In this document: positions 1 through 13,162 of the stretch, in pieces
How the letters are laid out: each line of letters opens with the position of its first letter
Position numbering within the stretch: position 1 is the first letter of the stretch
Notes under the pieces: generated by a model
What the model was told of the DNA's origin: nothing
Databases searched by the model: none
The model's input: only the letters and a program-made list of their open reading frames with translations
Program-made: the position numbers and the translations under genes
Origin: Rhodococcus pseudokoreensis
GTDB lineage: Bacteria; Actinomycetota; Actinomycetes; Mycobacteriales; Mycobacteriaceae
DNA length: 64,000 nucleotides
Direction: 5' to 3'
NCBI RefSeq assembly: GCF_017068395.1
Contig: NZ_CP070619.1
Coordinates: 868,001 to 932,000, forward strand

Positions 1-2533
<2,533 letters not shown>

Positions 2534-2579
2534 AGTCTTGTTCGTCCTCAATCTTCGGCAGTGGATGGGTGACACACAA

Positions 2580-2614
2580 AATCCGGCCGGAGGTCCGAGA
2601 ACCCCGGCCGGATT
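2580..2614 (-). terminator. Rho-independent terminator downstream of hpf
   Basis: A perfect 11-bp inverted repeat (AATCCGGCCGG / CCGGCCGGATT) with a 13-nt loop lies between the end of hpf and the start of secA. In the minus-strand transcript it is followed by TTTGTGTGT, a moderately U-rich tail. It would end hpf transcription and separate it from secA. Confidence 0.75.
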
Positions 2615-2684
2615 CCATGGTAGGCGCTTCCGCGATCGGACGAGTAGACCGACCGCTCGGATCGTCAGGCGGAACGGGAGTGCG

Positions 2685-3362
2685 TCACGCCAGACGGATC
2701 AATCCGTAGTCGAACGCGTGCCGCCGGTAGACGACGGACGCCTTGTCCGACTCCTTGTCGTGGAACAGGAAGAAATCGTGTCCTACCAGCTCCATCTCGT
2801 ACAAAGCGTCGTCGATGGTCATCGGCGTGGCCGTGTGTTCCTTGGTCCGCACGACGTGACCCGGTGTGTGTTCTTCCGACACCTGACCGTCCAGGGAGAT
2901 GTCAGGACTGATGCCGAGACTGTCGTCCTCGGCGAGTGCGGCGGTGGCTTCCGCCACCGACACCGGGGTCTTTTCCCCGTAATGGACCTTCTTCCGGTCC
3001 TTGGTGCGGCGGAGCCTGCTCTCGAGCTTGGCGGTCACCGACTCGAATGCTGCGTAGAAACTGTCGGCGCATGCCTCGGCTCGGGCTACCGGCCCCTTGC
3101 CTCGGGCAGTGATCTCGACGCGCTGGCAGTTCTTCCTCTGGCGTCGATTGGGTTCGTGTTGGAGTTCGACATCGAACAGGAATATGGAGGGATCGAAGCG
3201 CTCGAGGCGCGACAGCTTCTCGGAGACGTACACGCGGAAGTGGTCGGGTACCTCGACGTTGCGTCCCTTGACGACGATCTCGGCGGTGGGGGTATCCGTC
3301 TTCTCTTGTGCTTCCGTAGTGCGGTCGTCGACGAAAACCGAGGCTTGCGAAGGGGTCGTCAC
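2685..3362 (-). CDS. hpf: Ribosome hibernation promoting factor, long form
   Basis: This 225-residue protein has the two-domain layout of long HPF. The N-terminal ribosome-binding S30AE domain (about residues 26-125) contains [16 protein letters not shown] and a basic stretch. A linker follows, then the C-terminal dimerisation domain (about 165-225) with the conserved region around FFLFHDKES and [13 protein letters not shown]. Long HPF dimerises 70S ribosomes into inactive 100S particles in stationary phase or hypoxia. The start is a GTG preceded by a GGGAGGT ribosome-binding site. The neighbours secA and comF are as in mycobacteria (Rv3241c). The 171-nt gap upstream, before comF, probably holds its promoter; I see no convincing gene in it. 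Confidence 0.95.
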   Translation of the reverse strand: MTTPSQASVFVDDRTTEAQEKTDTPTAEIVVKGRNVEVPDHFRVYVSEKLSRLERFDPSIFLFDVELQHEPNRRQRKNCQRVEITARGKGPVARAEACADSFYAAFESVTAKLESRLRRTKDRKKVHYGEKTPVSVAEATAALAEDDSLGISPDISLDGQVSEEHTPGHVVRTKEHTATPMTIDDALYEMELVGHDFFLFHDKESDKASVVYRRHAFDYGLIRLA

Positions 3363-3533
3363 TCGTACCTCCCGATTACGGCCCCGCCCCTTGATGGGCG
3401 GCGGCGAGTTTGAGCAATGCCGGAAGGGGGTCCGCCCGGCACCAGGTTCGAAGTTCCACCTCCTACCTGTGTTTTCGGGTGTGTCCGCGACGCTAGTACG
3501 TAACGCGCGCGAGTGCCACTGTTCGGCAGAATT

Positions 3534-4232
3534 TCATCCAACACCTGCCACGACGACCACCGCACTCACCCGGATACCCACCCTCGACAGCACCCGGACC
3601 GACTCGGTCGCGGTCGCGCCGGTGGTCGACACGTCGTCCAGCAGCACCACTGAAACCTGTTGCAGTGAGGACGATTCCGACTCGAGCCGTCGCGCGAATG
3701 CAGCGCCGCTGCGCGTCAGCCGGACGCCACCCTCTAGGTTTACTCGACGTTGATCTGCGTTCAGTCCGACCGAATCACGCACGGCGCGCCGCATCACGAG
3801 TGCGGGACACACGCGCCTCTCCCCCACCGCGGCGACGGCGATCCGGGTGACGGGGTCGCCACCGCGTGCGCGGGCCGCCCGCGGGCGCGTCGGAGCCGGC
3901 ACGAGAACCACCGGAGCGACGTCCGGCGGGTCGAGTTCACCCCACTGTTGCAGACGGCTCAGAGCGCCCGCGACCCCGGATCCGAGCGGCGCGGCGAGAT
4001 CGCGCCGGCCACGCTCCTTCACGGCGATGACGGCCCTGCGGCGGGCACCCGAGTACGGCCCGAGCGCCCACACCCCGACGCCGGGATCCACGCGCGGCCG
4101 GAGCAGCACGGGATCGTCGGCCACCTCCGCGGCGCAGCGGACACACCACTGGGTGCCCGGCACGCCGCAGCCGCCGCACTCGGCGGGCAGGATCAGGTCG
4201 AGCAGGGTCCGGAGACCGGGCAGGGCGCGCAT
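3534..4232 (-). CDS. ComF-family amidophosphoribosyltransferase-like protein
   Basis: This is a 232-residue ComF family protein. The N-terminus has a four-cysteine zinc-binding cluster (Cys19, Cys22, Cys30, Cys33 in CGGCGVPGTQWCVRC). The C-terminal phosphoribosyltransferase fold carries the PRPP-binding motif VLLDDVSTTGAT near residue 195. ComF proteins are linked to DNA uptake in naturally competent bacteria, but in actinobacteria the role is unproven. The gene lies just downstream of lpqB on the same strand (31-nt gap), so it may be co-transcribed with mtrA-mtrB-lpqB. It corresponds to Rv3242c in M. tuberculosis. The family call is firm; the substrate is unknown. Confidence 0.88.
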   Translation of the reverse strand: MRALPGLRTLLDLILPAECGGCGVPGTQWCVRCAAEVADDPVLLRPRVDPGVGVWALGPYSGARRRAVIAVKERGRRDLAAPLGSGVAGALSRLQQWGELDPPDVAPVVLVPAPTRPRAARARGGDPVTRIAVAAVGERRVCPALVMRRAVRDSVGLNADQRRVNLEGGVRLTRSGAAFARRLESESSSLQQVSVVLLDDVSTTGATATESVRVLSRVGIRVSAVVVVAGVG

Positions 4233-4263
4233 GCGGGCAGTATCCGGGCCCGCACCGACAGCC

Positions 4264-6057
4264 TCAGCCCGGCAGGACCGGGATCGCCTTCACACCCGTC
4301 AGCCCGGGGACCTCCCGCCAGTACCGGTCGCCGGCCGGATCGTTGTTGTTCAACTGGAACACCGCCCGGGAGTCGGCGACGAACTCCGTGGTCGTCGACG
4401 CGTCCACGGCCACCACCGGCGCGGTCAGGTTGCGGCTCGGCAGCGCGTCCATCCGCGAACCGTCGACGGCCACCTGTACCACCGGGATGTCCGACGCCGC
4501 ACGCGCGACGACGATCGTGTCGCTCGTGCTCCAGTCCAGGGACAGCGCCGGGCTGCCCAGTCCGATCGCGACCGCACGGGGATTCGTCAACGCGTACTGA
4601 CCACCCGGCATCTGGGTGACGATGGCGAGATAGACCTTGCCGTCGACGATCAGTGCCGCACGCACCCCGTCGCGGGACAGGCGCAACTCGGTGATCGTGG
4701 CGCCCAGTGCGGTGACGGCGCCGGCGTCGACGTTGACCACCGACGTCCGGCCGGTGCCGGGCTCGCGCAACACCCGAATGACCGTGTTGCCGTTGACCGC
4801 TGCCCAGATCGCCGAGTTGTCGGGTGCCCACGTGGGGCGCGTGATCGCGCCACCCTCGAGCACCGATGCGGCACCGTCCTCGTACGCCCCGACCATCAGC
4901 GAACTCGCGGGTTCCGGCGCGGGACGGCCGGTGTCGGCGACGGCGGCGACCAGTTTCCCGTCCTGCGACAACGCGAGCGAGCGCATGTTGCGGGCCGAAC
5001 CGAAGTACCCGGGCACCGGGGTGACACCGGTCTCGGTGACGCTCACCATCGACCCTTCGCGCAGCGCGTGCAGGCCCACGGTGGCGCTGGAGGTCGCGAA
5101 CGGGTTCATGGACGCGACATCGGCGGTGGTCCACCCGTTCGGGAACCGCTCGTCGAACGGCTCGCCGTCGGCGAGCAGCACGTAGGGGCCCGAGATCTCC
5201 GCGTTGGCCAGCGTCCAGATCACCTGCGCCGCGAACAGCTGCTTCTGCTGCGCGTCCATCGGCGGCACGCCGGCGAAGTCGATCCGGATCCCGCCGAGAC
5301 CCACCCCGACCTGCGCGGTGCGGCCGTCTGCCTTCGTGATCGGGCCGCGCACCGAGACCCCGTTACCGAGTTCGTTGCGCACGGCGGGGGCGAGCGCGGC
5401 CTTGGGCCCGTCGATCAGCAGACCGATCAGCTGCGACGCCATCTGGTCCTGGGCGCCCGACACCCAGCGCGGGTCCGGCACGACCGTCGTCCCGGCCGGG
5501 TCGAGGAAGTACAGCGACTTGCGCTGGTAGGTGTTCAGGAACTGCGCCCGGTCGAGGATCACGCCCGCGGGGAGTTCGGAGATCCGCCATTCACCGCCCT
5601 GCAGCTCGAGACTGATCTTCGTCTCGAAGCTGCCCTCTTCCGCCACGTACAGCCCGCCGGGCTCGAGCTGACCCACCTTGTTGGCGCGGATCGTGTACGT
5701 CGCCTGGTCGGCCGACCGGGTCTCCGGGAGGACGTCGACCTTGTCGACGATGGTGGCGCTGGCCGCGTCGTCCCATCTGCCGGACACGCCGGGCGTGAGG
5801 AACTGGCGGGCCGCGATGTGCCGGTCGGTCGGATCGGTGCTGGCCTTGAAGAAGTCGCGCAGCAGCAGGTCGGGTTCGCGTCCCGGTGCCGGCGCCGCGA
5901 CACTCGAACCCGGCGAGTCACGGCTGATCGTGCCGATCGCCTGCGGGGTGGACGAATCCGGAAGGCTCGCGCACCCGCTGACGGTCACGAGTACCGCAAG
6001 GACGATCGCACCGCACACCGACCGCAACAGCAGGGCGGATCGCCGGGCGGGCGTCAC
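4264..6057 (-). CDS. lpqB: Lipoprotein LpqB, partner of the MtrAB system
   Basis: LpqB is a 597-residue exported lipoprotein. The N-terminus is a lipoprotein signal peptide: basic residues, a hydrophobic stretch at about 12-25, then the lipobox VSGC with the lipidated Cys29. The rest has the GerMN-type domain followed by a beta-propeller-like region with repeated short strands (about 330-597). In mycobacteria LpqB binds the outer part of MtrB and influences MtrA phosphorylation, cell division and antibiotic resistance. Its start overlaps the mtrB stop by 4 nt, so the genes are translationally coupled in the order mtrA-mtrB-lpqB. Confidence 0.95.
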   Translation of the reverse strand: MTPARRSALLLRSVCGAIVLAVLVTVSGCASLPDSSTPQAIGTISRDSPGSSVAAPAPGREPDLLLRDFFKASTDPTDRHIAARQFLTPGVSGRWDDAASATIVDKVDVLPETRSADQATYTIRANKVGQLEPGGLYVAEEGSFETKISLELQGGEWRISELPAGVILDRAQFLNTYQRKSLYFLDPAGTTVVPDPRWVSGAQDQMASQLIGLLIDGPKAALAPAVRNELGNGVSVRGPITKADGRTAQVGVGLGGIRIDFAGVPPMDAQQKQLFAAQVIWTLANAEISGPYVLLADGEPFDERFPNGWTTADVASMNPFATSSATVGLHALREGSMVSVTETGVTPVPGYFGSARNMRSLALSQDGKLVAAVADTGRPAPEPASSLMVGAYEDGAASVLEGGAITRPTWAPDNSAIWAAVNGNTVIRVLREPGTGRTSVVNVDAGAVTALGATITELRLSRDGVRAALIVDGKVYLAIVTQMPGGQYALTNPRAVAIGLGSPALSLDWSTSDTIVVARAASDIPVVQVAVDGSRMDALPSRNLTAPVVAVDASTTTEFVADSRAVFQLNNNDPAGDRYWREVPGLTGVKAIPVLPG

Positions 6058-7826
6058 AGGTCCGACTCCGGCACGTGGGCACCGTCGCGGTCGCCGACGT
6101 GCGCACGCTCACGCTTCTGGGGAACCGTGTGGGACTCCTCGACCGCCGCCTCCGGGCTCTCGTTGCGCACCGGCAACGTGTCGTCGCCCGGAACCGGCTG
6201 CCCTTGAACGTATTTCGCGGTCCCCGGTTTCAGAGGCAGCGGGCTCGACACGACCTTGCGTCCCCGCACCCTTGGCAGCGTCAACCGGAAGCAGGCGCCC
6301 TGGCCGGGTTCACCCCACGCCTCGAGCCTGCCGTCGTGGAGATTCGCGTCCTCCACGCTGATCGCGAGTCCGAGGCCGGTACCGCCCGACCGTCGCACGC
6401 GCGACGGATCGGACCGCCAGAACCTGTTGAACACCAGCTTCTCCTCGCCAGGCCGCAGGCCCACGCCCTGGTCGCGCACGATGAACGCCGCAGCGCTGTC
6501 GTCGGCGCGCACGCGCAGCAGCACCGGTTTGCCTTCTCCGTGGTCTATCGCGTTCGCCAGCAGGTTCCGCAGGATGCGCTCGACGCGACGCGGGTCCACC
6601 TCGGCCATCACCGCCTGGTCGGGCAGGTCGACGATCAGTTCGGTCCCGCTCTCGCGCGCGAGATGACGGACGGTGGAGATCGCCGCGCGCGCACACATCC
6701 GGACGTCGAGTTGCTCGGCGGCCAGTTCCGCGACGCCGGCGTCGTGCCTGCTGATCTCGAGGAGGTCGGCCAGCAGCCCCTCGAACCGGTCGAGTTCCGC
6801 GACCAGCAACTCCGAGGACCGCCGCAGCACGGGGTCGAGGTCGTCGCTGCCGTCGTGGATGAGGTCGGCCGCCATGCGCACCGTCGTCAGCGGTGTCCGC
6901 AGTTCGTGGCTCACGTCGGAGGTGAATCTCTTCTGGAGGTTTCCGAACTCCTCGAGCTGGGTGATCTGTTTCGACAGACTCTCCGCCATCTCGTTGAACG
7001 ACATCGCCAGCCGGGCCATGTCGTCCTCACCGCGCACGGGCATGCGTTCCTTCAGCCGGCCGTCCGCGAAACGCACCGCGATCCGTGACGCCGACCGGAT
7101 GGGCAGGACCACCTGCCGGGCGACGAGGAGCGCGATGGCCGCGAGCAGCACCGCAAGCACGGCGCCACCCACCAACAGCGTGCCGCGGACCAGCGACAGG
7201 CTGCGGTCCTCACTGGCCAGCGGGAACACCAGGTACAGCTCGAGCGTGGAGATCGCCGACGCGGTCGGGCTCCCGACGATCAGCGCCGGCCCCGAATAGC
7301 CTTCCGGATCGTTCACGGTGGCGAATTGGTACGCCACCTGACCGGCCTGGACGAACGCCCGCAGCGATTCCGGGATCTGGTCCGCCGGACCACTCGACGT
7401 CGGCGCGCGCGGGCCGTCACCGGGCACGATCAGCACCGGGTCGAACGTGCCCGCCGAGCCCGACGCCTGCCCGGCGTCGGGCTCGCGGTTCGTCAGGGCG
7501 GCCCTGGCGCCGTCGAGCTGCGTGGTGGGCGAACTACTGTCGTCCGCGCCTGCCAGCTGCCCCTCCACCGTGCTCCGCGCACGGTCCATCTCCTCGGTGG
7601 CCGCATTGATCTTCGTCTCGAGCAGACGGTCGGTGATCTGACTCGTCAGCACGACGCCGAGCACGACGATGACGATGAGCGACAACGTCAACGTCGAGAC
7701 GACGACTCGCAGCTGCAGCGAACGACGCCACGTGTGCGCGAGGGTATTGCTCAGTGAGTGACCCCACCGAAGGATCGGCGAAACGCGTCGGTTGACACGA
7801 CGCCGCCATCGGGAAACACCTGTCAC
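6054..7826 (-). CDS. mtrB: Sensor histidine kinase MtrB
   Basis: This is a 590-residue membrane sensor kinase. Membrane segments at about residues 41-62 and 220-243 flank an outside domain; then come HAMP (about 242-295), the phosphorylated His307 in [15 protein letters not shown], and the ATPase domain with N-box [14 protein letters not shown] and [10 protein letters not shown]. The C-terminus has an acidic and basic tail beyond the catalytic core. MtrB phosphorylates MtrA and is tied to septum formation, osmotic stress and cell-wall metabolism. The gene overlaps mtrA by 4 nt upstream and lpqB by 4 nt downstream. Confidence 0.97.
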   Translation of the reverse strand: MTGVSRWRRRVNRRVSPILRWGHSLSNTLAHTWRRSLQLRVVVSTLTLSLIVIVVLGVVLTSQITDRLLETKINAATEEMDRARSTVEGQLAGADDSSSPTTQLDGARAALTNREPDAGQASGSAGTFDPVLIVPGDGPRAPTSSGPADQIPESLRAFVQAGQVAYQFATVNDPEGYSGPALIVGSPTASAISTLELYLVFPLASEDRSLSLVRGTLLVGGAVLAVLLAAIALLVARQVVLPIRSASRIAVRFADGRLKERMPVRGEDDMARLAMSFNEMAESLSKQITQLEEFGNLQKRFTSDVSHELRTPLTTVRMAADLIHDGSDDLDPVLRRSSELLVAELDRFEGLLADLLEISRHDAGVAELAAEQLDVRMCARAAISTVRHLARESGTELIVDLPDQAVMAEVDPRRVERILRNLLANAIDHGEGKPVLLRVRADDSAAAFIVRDQGVGLRPGEEKLVFNRFWRSDPSRVRRSGGTGLGLAISVEDANLHDGRLEAWGEPGQGACFRLTLPRVRGRKVVSSPLPLKPGTAKYVQGQPVPGDDTLPVRNESPEAAVEESHTVPQKRERAHVGDRDGAHVPESDL

Positions 7827-8500
7827 GGCGGTCCGGCCTTGTAGCCGACCCCCCTGACCGTCAAAACCACTTCGGGATTCTCGGGATCAGTCTCGACCTT
7901 GGCACGCAGACGCTGCACGTGCACGTTGACCAGTCGGGTGTCGGCCGCATGTCGGTAACCCCACACCTGCTCGAGCAGCACCTCACGGGTGAACACCTGT
8001 CGCGGCTTGCGCGCCAGAGCCACCAGCAGGTCGAACTCGAGGGGGGTGAGGGAGATCAGTTCTTCGCCCCGGCTCACCTTGTGGGCGGGAACGTCGATGA
8101 CGATGTCGGCGATGCTGAGCAGCTCGGCCGGCTCGTCCTCGGTCCGGCGAAGCCGAGCCCGGACCCGAGCCACCAGCTCCTTGGGCTTGAACGGCTTCAT
8201 GATGTAGTCGTCCGCGCCGGATTCCAATCCGAGGACCACGTCGACGGTGTCCGTCTTCGCGGTCAGCATCACGATGGGAACACCGGAATCGGCCCGCAGG
8301 ACACGGCACACGTCGATGCCGTTCATGCCGGGCAGCATCAGGTCGAGCAGCACCAGGTCGGGGCGTGTCTCCCGGACCGCGGTGAGCGCCTGGGTCCCGT
8401 CCCCCACCACATACGGATCGAATCCTTCGCCGCGGAGCACGATCGTGAGCATCTCCGCGAGCGCAGTGTCGTCGTCGACAACCAGAATCCTTGGCTTCAT
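7823..8500 (-). CDS. mtrA: OmpR-family response regulator MtrA
   Basis: This 225-residue response regulator starts [11 protein letters not shown]. The receiver domain has the acidic pocket (Asp9-11), the phospho-acceptor Asp53 in [10 protein letters not shown], and Lys102 in MKPFKP. The winged-helix DNA-binding domain (about 130-225) ends in [12 protein letters not shown]. In mycobacteria and corynebacteria MtrA controls dnaA, rpf and cell-wall hydrolase genes and is essential or nearly so. It is the first gene of mtrA-mtrB-lpqB and lies 45 nt downstream of tmk. Confidence 0.98.
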   Translation of the reverse strand: MKPRILVVDDDTALAEMLTIVLRGEGFDPYVVGDGTQALTAVRETRPDLVLLDLMLPGMNGIDVCRVLRADSGVPIVMLTAKTDTVDVVLGLESGADDYIMKPFKPKELVARVRARLRRTEDEPAELLSIADIVIDVPAHKVSRGEELISLTPLEFDLLVALARKPRQVFTREVLLEQVWGYRHAADTRLVNVHVQRLRAKVETDPENPEVVLTVRGVGYKAGPP

Positions 8501-8545
8501 GTCCCTATCGTTGCATCTTCGGAGGCCGTAACAGCCCGTTCGCCG

Positions 8546-9229
8546 TTACGGCGTGCCGTGTTCTTTCTCGTCACGGCGTGCCGTGTCGTCACTCAAGAGT
8601 GCCAGGTTTTCGGCGAGCGTGACCGGATCGGTGTCCGGGGTGAGCACCCACCACGGCGAAATCCAGTCCTTCACGGCCAGCTCGCGGTACACCTCACCGG
8701 TGCGTTCCTGCAGGCCGCGGTCGCGTTCGTAGGCATCGAGGGACCGGCTGGCATCCGCCGATTCGCGGCCACGGGCGCGTTGCGCGGCGAGCGCCACGGG
8801 AACGTCCAGATACAGCTGCAGGTCGGGTCGAGGCAGCCCCAGCCGCCCGAATTCGAGGTTCTCCACCCAGCCCACGAACTCCCCGTCCGCCGCCTGGTGC
8901 AACCGGGCCGCGCCGTACGCCGCGTTGGACGCCACGTAACGGTCGAGGATCACCAGGTCGTGGCCGGCGAGCAGTGCGGACAGCTCGCCGACGGCACCGG
9001 ACCGGTCCAGGGCGAACATGACGGCCATCGCGTGCACGGACTCGGCGAGGTCCCCGTGCGCGCCCTTGAGCGCCTCGGACGCCAGATCGGCGTGCACGGA
9101 CCTGCCGTACCGCGGAAAGTCGAGGGTGCCGACCGTCAGACCCCGGTCGGCGAGGCGAGTCACGACGGCTCCGACCAGTGTTCGCTTGCCCGCGCCGTCC
9201 AGGCCTTCCAGCGCAATCAGTGTTCCCAC
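8546..9229 (-). CDS. tmk: Thymidylate kinase
   Basis: This protein phosphorylates dTMP to dTDP for DNA synthesis. It has the P-loop EGLDGAGKRT near the N-terminus, the DFPRYG motif and the DRYVASNAAYGAARL stretch seen in the mycobacterial enzyme. The open frame extends further upstream, but homologues begin just before the P-loop. I therefore choose the GTG at 9229, which gives 227 residues beginning VGTLIALEG; a TTG three codons upstream is an alternative, and no strong ribosome-binding site is seen for either. It sits between ahcY and mtrA, as Rv3247c does. Confidence 0.93.
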   Translation of the reverse strand: MGTLIALEGLDGAGKRTLVGAVVTRLADRGLTVGTLDFPRYGRSVHADLASEALKGAHGDLAESVHAMAVMFALDRSGAVGELSALLAGHDLVILDRYVASNAAYGAARLHQAADGEFVGWVENLEFGRLGLPRPDLQLYLDVPVALAAQRARGRESADASRSLDAYERDRGLQERTGEVYRELAVKDWISPWWVLTPDTDPVTLAENLALLSDDTARRDEKEHGTP

Positions 9230-9244
9230 GGGGAGCAAGGCTAT

Positions 9245-9273
9245 CCCCCGGCCCGCACGCGACGGACCGGGGG
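9245..9273 (-). terminator. GC-rich stem-loop between ahcY and tmk
   Basis: An 11-position inverted repeat (CCCCCGGCCCG / CGGACCGGGGG) with a 7-nt loop lies 12 nt past the ahcY stop. The single imperfect position becomes a G-U pair in the minus-strand RNA, so the stem is fully paired there. No U-tract follows. It may be a weak terminator or a 3'-end stabiliser that lowers read-through from the highly expressed ahcY into tmk and mtrA. Confidence 0.5.
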
Positions 9274-9285
9274 ACGCCGCGGCCG

Positions 9286-10770
<1,485 letters not shown>

Positions 10771-10860
10771 CTGCCTCTCCTGGTTGACTGCTGTTTCGGT
10801 CAAGGCTATCGGTACTGCGGCCCGGCGGTCACACTCACGTGACACGGCGCGACCGGGCGA

Positions 10861-11481
10861 TCACTGCCGATCGGCTCCGCCGACGGCCTCGTCCACGAAA
10901 GGCCCCAGAAGAGCGCCCAGATCCTCGGCGACGTTGGCCTCGGATTCGGGTGGCATCGAGATGTAACTCATAGCGAGACGCACGATGGCGCGGCTGAGGA
11001 TCCCCGCGTCCGACGGGTTCGCCCGTACCCAGCCCCGCTGGAACACCTCGGAGAGCCGCGTCGACGCCCGCTCGATGATCGGCGCGCTCTCGGTCGTGAT
11101 CAGCCGCAGCAGGTCGGGCTTGGTCTCGCCGCGCAGAAGTGACTGCACCAGAGGGTCGGACAGGCTGGCCGCGAAGAACGCGGTGAAACCGGCGAGCAGC
11201 GCGGCGCGGCCCTGCCCGACGTTCGTCACCAGCGCCTCGTCGACCGCGTCGACCAGTTCGTCGGCGAGCCGGAGGGCGTACGCCTCCGCCAGGCCCTGCC
11301 GGGACTTGAACTCGTTGTAGAGCGTCTGCCTGCTCACCCCGGCGCCGGCCGCGACATCCGACATCGTGATGTCGGACCAGTCCTTCTCGAAGAGGAGATC
11401 CCGCATCGCGTCCAGCACCGACTGACGCAGCAGCAGCCGCGCAGCCTCCTGATAGGGCACCCGGACACGCGACGAAGTCAT
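10861..11481 (-). CDS. TetR-family regulator (AlkU / Rv3249c type)
   Basis: This 206-residue regulator has an N-terminal helix-turn-helix (about residues 15-65; ITMSDVAAGAGVSRQTLYNEFKS) and a C-terminal all-helical ligand domain. In mycobacteria and many rhodococci the gene at this spot ends the alkane-hydroxylase operon alkB-rubA-rubB-tetR, just before ahcY. Here the alkB and rub genes are missing and only a rubredoxin fragment lies 14 nt upstream of the start. The regulator may therefore have lost its original local target. The start chosen is the ATG beginning MTSSRVRVPYQEA; the track extends 11 codons further. Confidence 0.85.
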   Translation of the reverse strand: MTSSRVRVPYQEAARLLLRQSVLDAMRDLLFEKDWSDITMSDVAAGAGVSRQTLYNEFKSRQGLAEAYALRLADELVDAVDEALVTNVGQGRAALLAGFTAFFAASLSDPLVQSLLRGETKPDLLRLITTESAPIIERASTRLSEVFQRGWVRANPSDAGILSRAIVRLAMSYISMPPESEANVAEDLGALLGPFVDEAVGGADRQ

Positions 11482-11494
11482 GGCGACGACCTTA

Positions 11495-11600
11495 GTGCCC
11501 CGCTTTCGCCGCACCGTAATCCGGGCGGCTCAGGTCGTCCGGGACGTCGTCCCAACGAATTACGGCGCCGCGCCGGCGCGAGGCGCCGAATTCTACTGCA
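11495..11600 (-). pseudogene. Decayed rubredoxin fragment (rubA remnant)
   Basis: On the minus strand a short frame reads RWDDVPDDLSRPDYGAAKAGH then stops. It lines up with the C-terminal half of alkane-hydroxylase rubredoxins, whose consensus is about RWDDVPDDWSCPDCGAAK. The tryptophan and both iron-binding cysteines of that half are changed (W to L, C to R, C to Y). Upstream residues (AVEFGAS) weakly resemble the CGFEYDEA region, with a few residues deleted. It lies between the permease and TetR genes, exactly where alkB-rubA-rubB sits in related genomes. The frame is open into the permease gene but has no start of its own. Seen: the sequence match. Inferred: loss of an alkB operon. The left boundary is approximate. 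Confidence 0.7.
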
Positions 11601-11625
11601 CCCCAGCCGGAAAACCTCGAGCGCC

Positions 11626-13134
11626 TCAGACCTCGCCGCGGCTGCGCCGCTCCATCATGGAGTGACGGCGGCTGTAGGCGAAGTAGATGATCACACCGAT
11701 CACCATCCACACGACGAACCGGATCCACGTCTCGACGGACAGGTTGACCATCAGCCACAGGCAGGCGAGAACCGCGAGGATGGGTACCACCGGCACGAAC
11801 GGGACCCGGAATCCGCGGGGCAGGTCCGGGCGGGTGCGGCGCAGCACGATCACGCCGATCGACACGAGGGAGAACGCGAACAGCGTTCCGATGTTCACCA
11901 TCTCCTCGAGGGTGCCGATCGGGAAGACACCCGCCAGCACGGCCACGACGACACCGACGAGCACGGTGATCCGAACGGGGGTGCCGTGCTTGCCGGTCGG
12001 CGCCAGCCGCCTCGGCATCAGCCCGTCCCGGGACATGGCGAACAGCACACGGGTCTGCCCGAGCATCAGCACCATCACCACGGTGGTCAGTCCGGCCAGT
12101 GCACCGAACGAGATCAGGTTCTTCGCCCACGTGATCCCGTGGATGCCGAAGGCGGTGGCCAGATTGGAACTGTCCCCGGCCAATTCGTGGTAGTCGACCA
12201 TGCCGGTGAGCACCAGCGTCACCGCCACGTACAGGATCGTCACGATCAGGAGCGATCCCAAAATTCCGCGGGGCAGCGCCTTCTGCGGATCCTTCGTCTC
12301 CTCGGCGGTGGTGGCGACGATGTCGAACCCGATGAACGCGAAGAACACCAGGCTGGCCGCCGCGAGCAGCCCGTACCAGCCGAACGTGCTGCCGCCCGCG
12401 CCCGTGACGTAGGAGAACAGGGACTGGTGGATGCCCTCGCCCGTGCTGCCCGCCTCGGACGGCGGAATGTACGGCGAGTAGTTGTCGGGGTCGATGTAGA
12501 ACGCGCCGACGACCACGACGACCAGGACCACGGCCACCTTGATCGAGGTGATCACGAGTGAGACGCGCGACGACAGCTTGGTGCCCGTCGCCAGCACGAC
12601 GGTGATGATCGCGACGATGAGGACCGCGCCCCAGTCGAATTTGACCGAGCCGATCTGCGCGATCGGCGAATGGTTGCCGATCACCTCACCGAGATACAGC
12701 GACCAGCCTTTCGCCACGACCGACGCGGCGAGCGCGAATTCGAGGATGAGGTCCCAGCCGATGATCCACGCGACCAGTTCACCGAACGTCGCATAGGAGA
12801 ACGTGTACGCGCTGCCCGCGACCGGAACGGTCGAGGCGAACTCCGCGTAGCAGAGCGCGGCGAGGCCGCACGCGATGGCGGCGATGACGAACGCCGCCGA
12901 CACGGAGGGACCCGCGACGTTGCCCGCGGTGCGCGCGGTGAGTGTGAAGATGCCGGCACCGATGACGACGGCGACACCGAAGACGGTCAGGTCCCACGCC
13001 GTCAGATCCTTGCGGAGTTTGGTTTCCGGTTCGTCGGTGTCACGGATCGACTGCTCGATCGACTTGGTGCGGAACAATCCGGTCGGCCTGCCGCCGATAT
13101 CCGGTTCTCCGCTGCCTTTGTCCTGGATGGCCAC
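11626..13134 (-). CDS. Amino-acid permease, APC superfamily (cationic amino acid type)
   Basis: This 502-residue transporter has about 12-14 hydrophobic helices. A soluble N-terminus includes a KSIEQSIRDTDEPETKLRK stretch typical of bacterial CAT-type members, followed by the conserved VIGAGIFTLTA loop in helix 1 and the FFAFIGFDIVATTAEETKDP motif near the middle. It likely imports an amino acid with protons; the substrate cannot be told from sequence. It corresponds to Rv3253c, which in M. tuberculosis is followed by alkB. The start is a GTG (VAIQDKG). Confidence 0.88.
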   Translation of the reverse strand: MAIQDKGSGEPDIGGRPTGLFRTKSIEQSIRDTDEPETKLRKDLTAWDLTVFGVAVVIGAGIFTLTARTAGNVAGPSVSAAFVIAAIACGLAALCYAEFASTVPVAGSAYTFSYATFGELVAWIIGWDLILEFALAASVVAKGWSLYLGEVIGNHSPIAQIGSVKFDWGAVLIVAIITVVLATGTKLSSRVSLVITSIKVAVVLVVVVVGAFYIDPDNYSPYIPPSEAGSTGEGIHQSLFSYVTGAGGSTFGWYGLLAAASLVFFAFIGFDIVATTAEETKDPQKALPRGILGSLLIVTILYVAVTLVLTGMVDYHELAGDSSNLATAFGIHGITWAKNLISFGALAGLTTVVMVLMLGQTRVLFAMSRDGLMPRRLAPTGKHGTPVRITVLVGVVVAVLAGVFPIGTLEEMVNIGTLFAFSLVSIGVIVLRRTRPDLPRGFRVPFVPVVPILAVLACLWLMVNLSVETWIRFVVWMVIGVIIYFAYSRRHSMMERRSRGEV

Positions 13135-13162
13135 ATCAGCCTCCTCAATCGAAAGTTGCCGT

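Noticed and set aside
3359..3565. Small 68-residue frame between hpf and comF
   Set aside because: No ribosome-binding site, no recognisable composition, and it overlaps the 5' end of hpf and the 3' end of comF.
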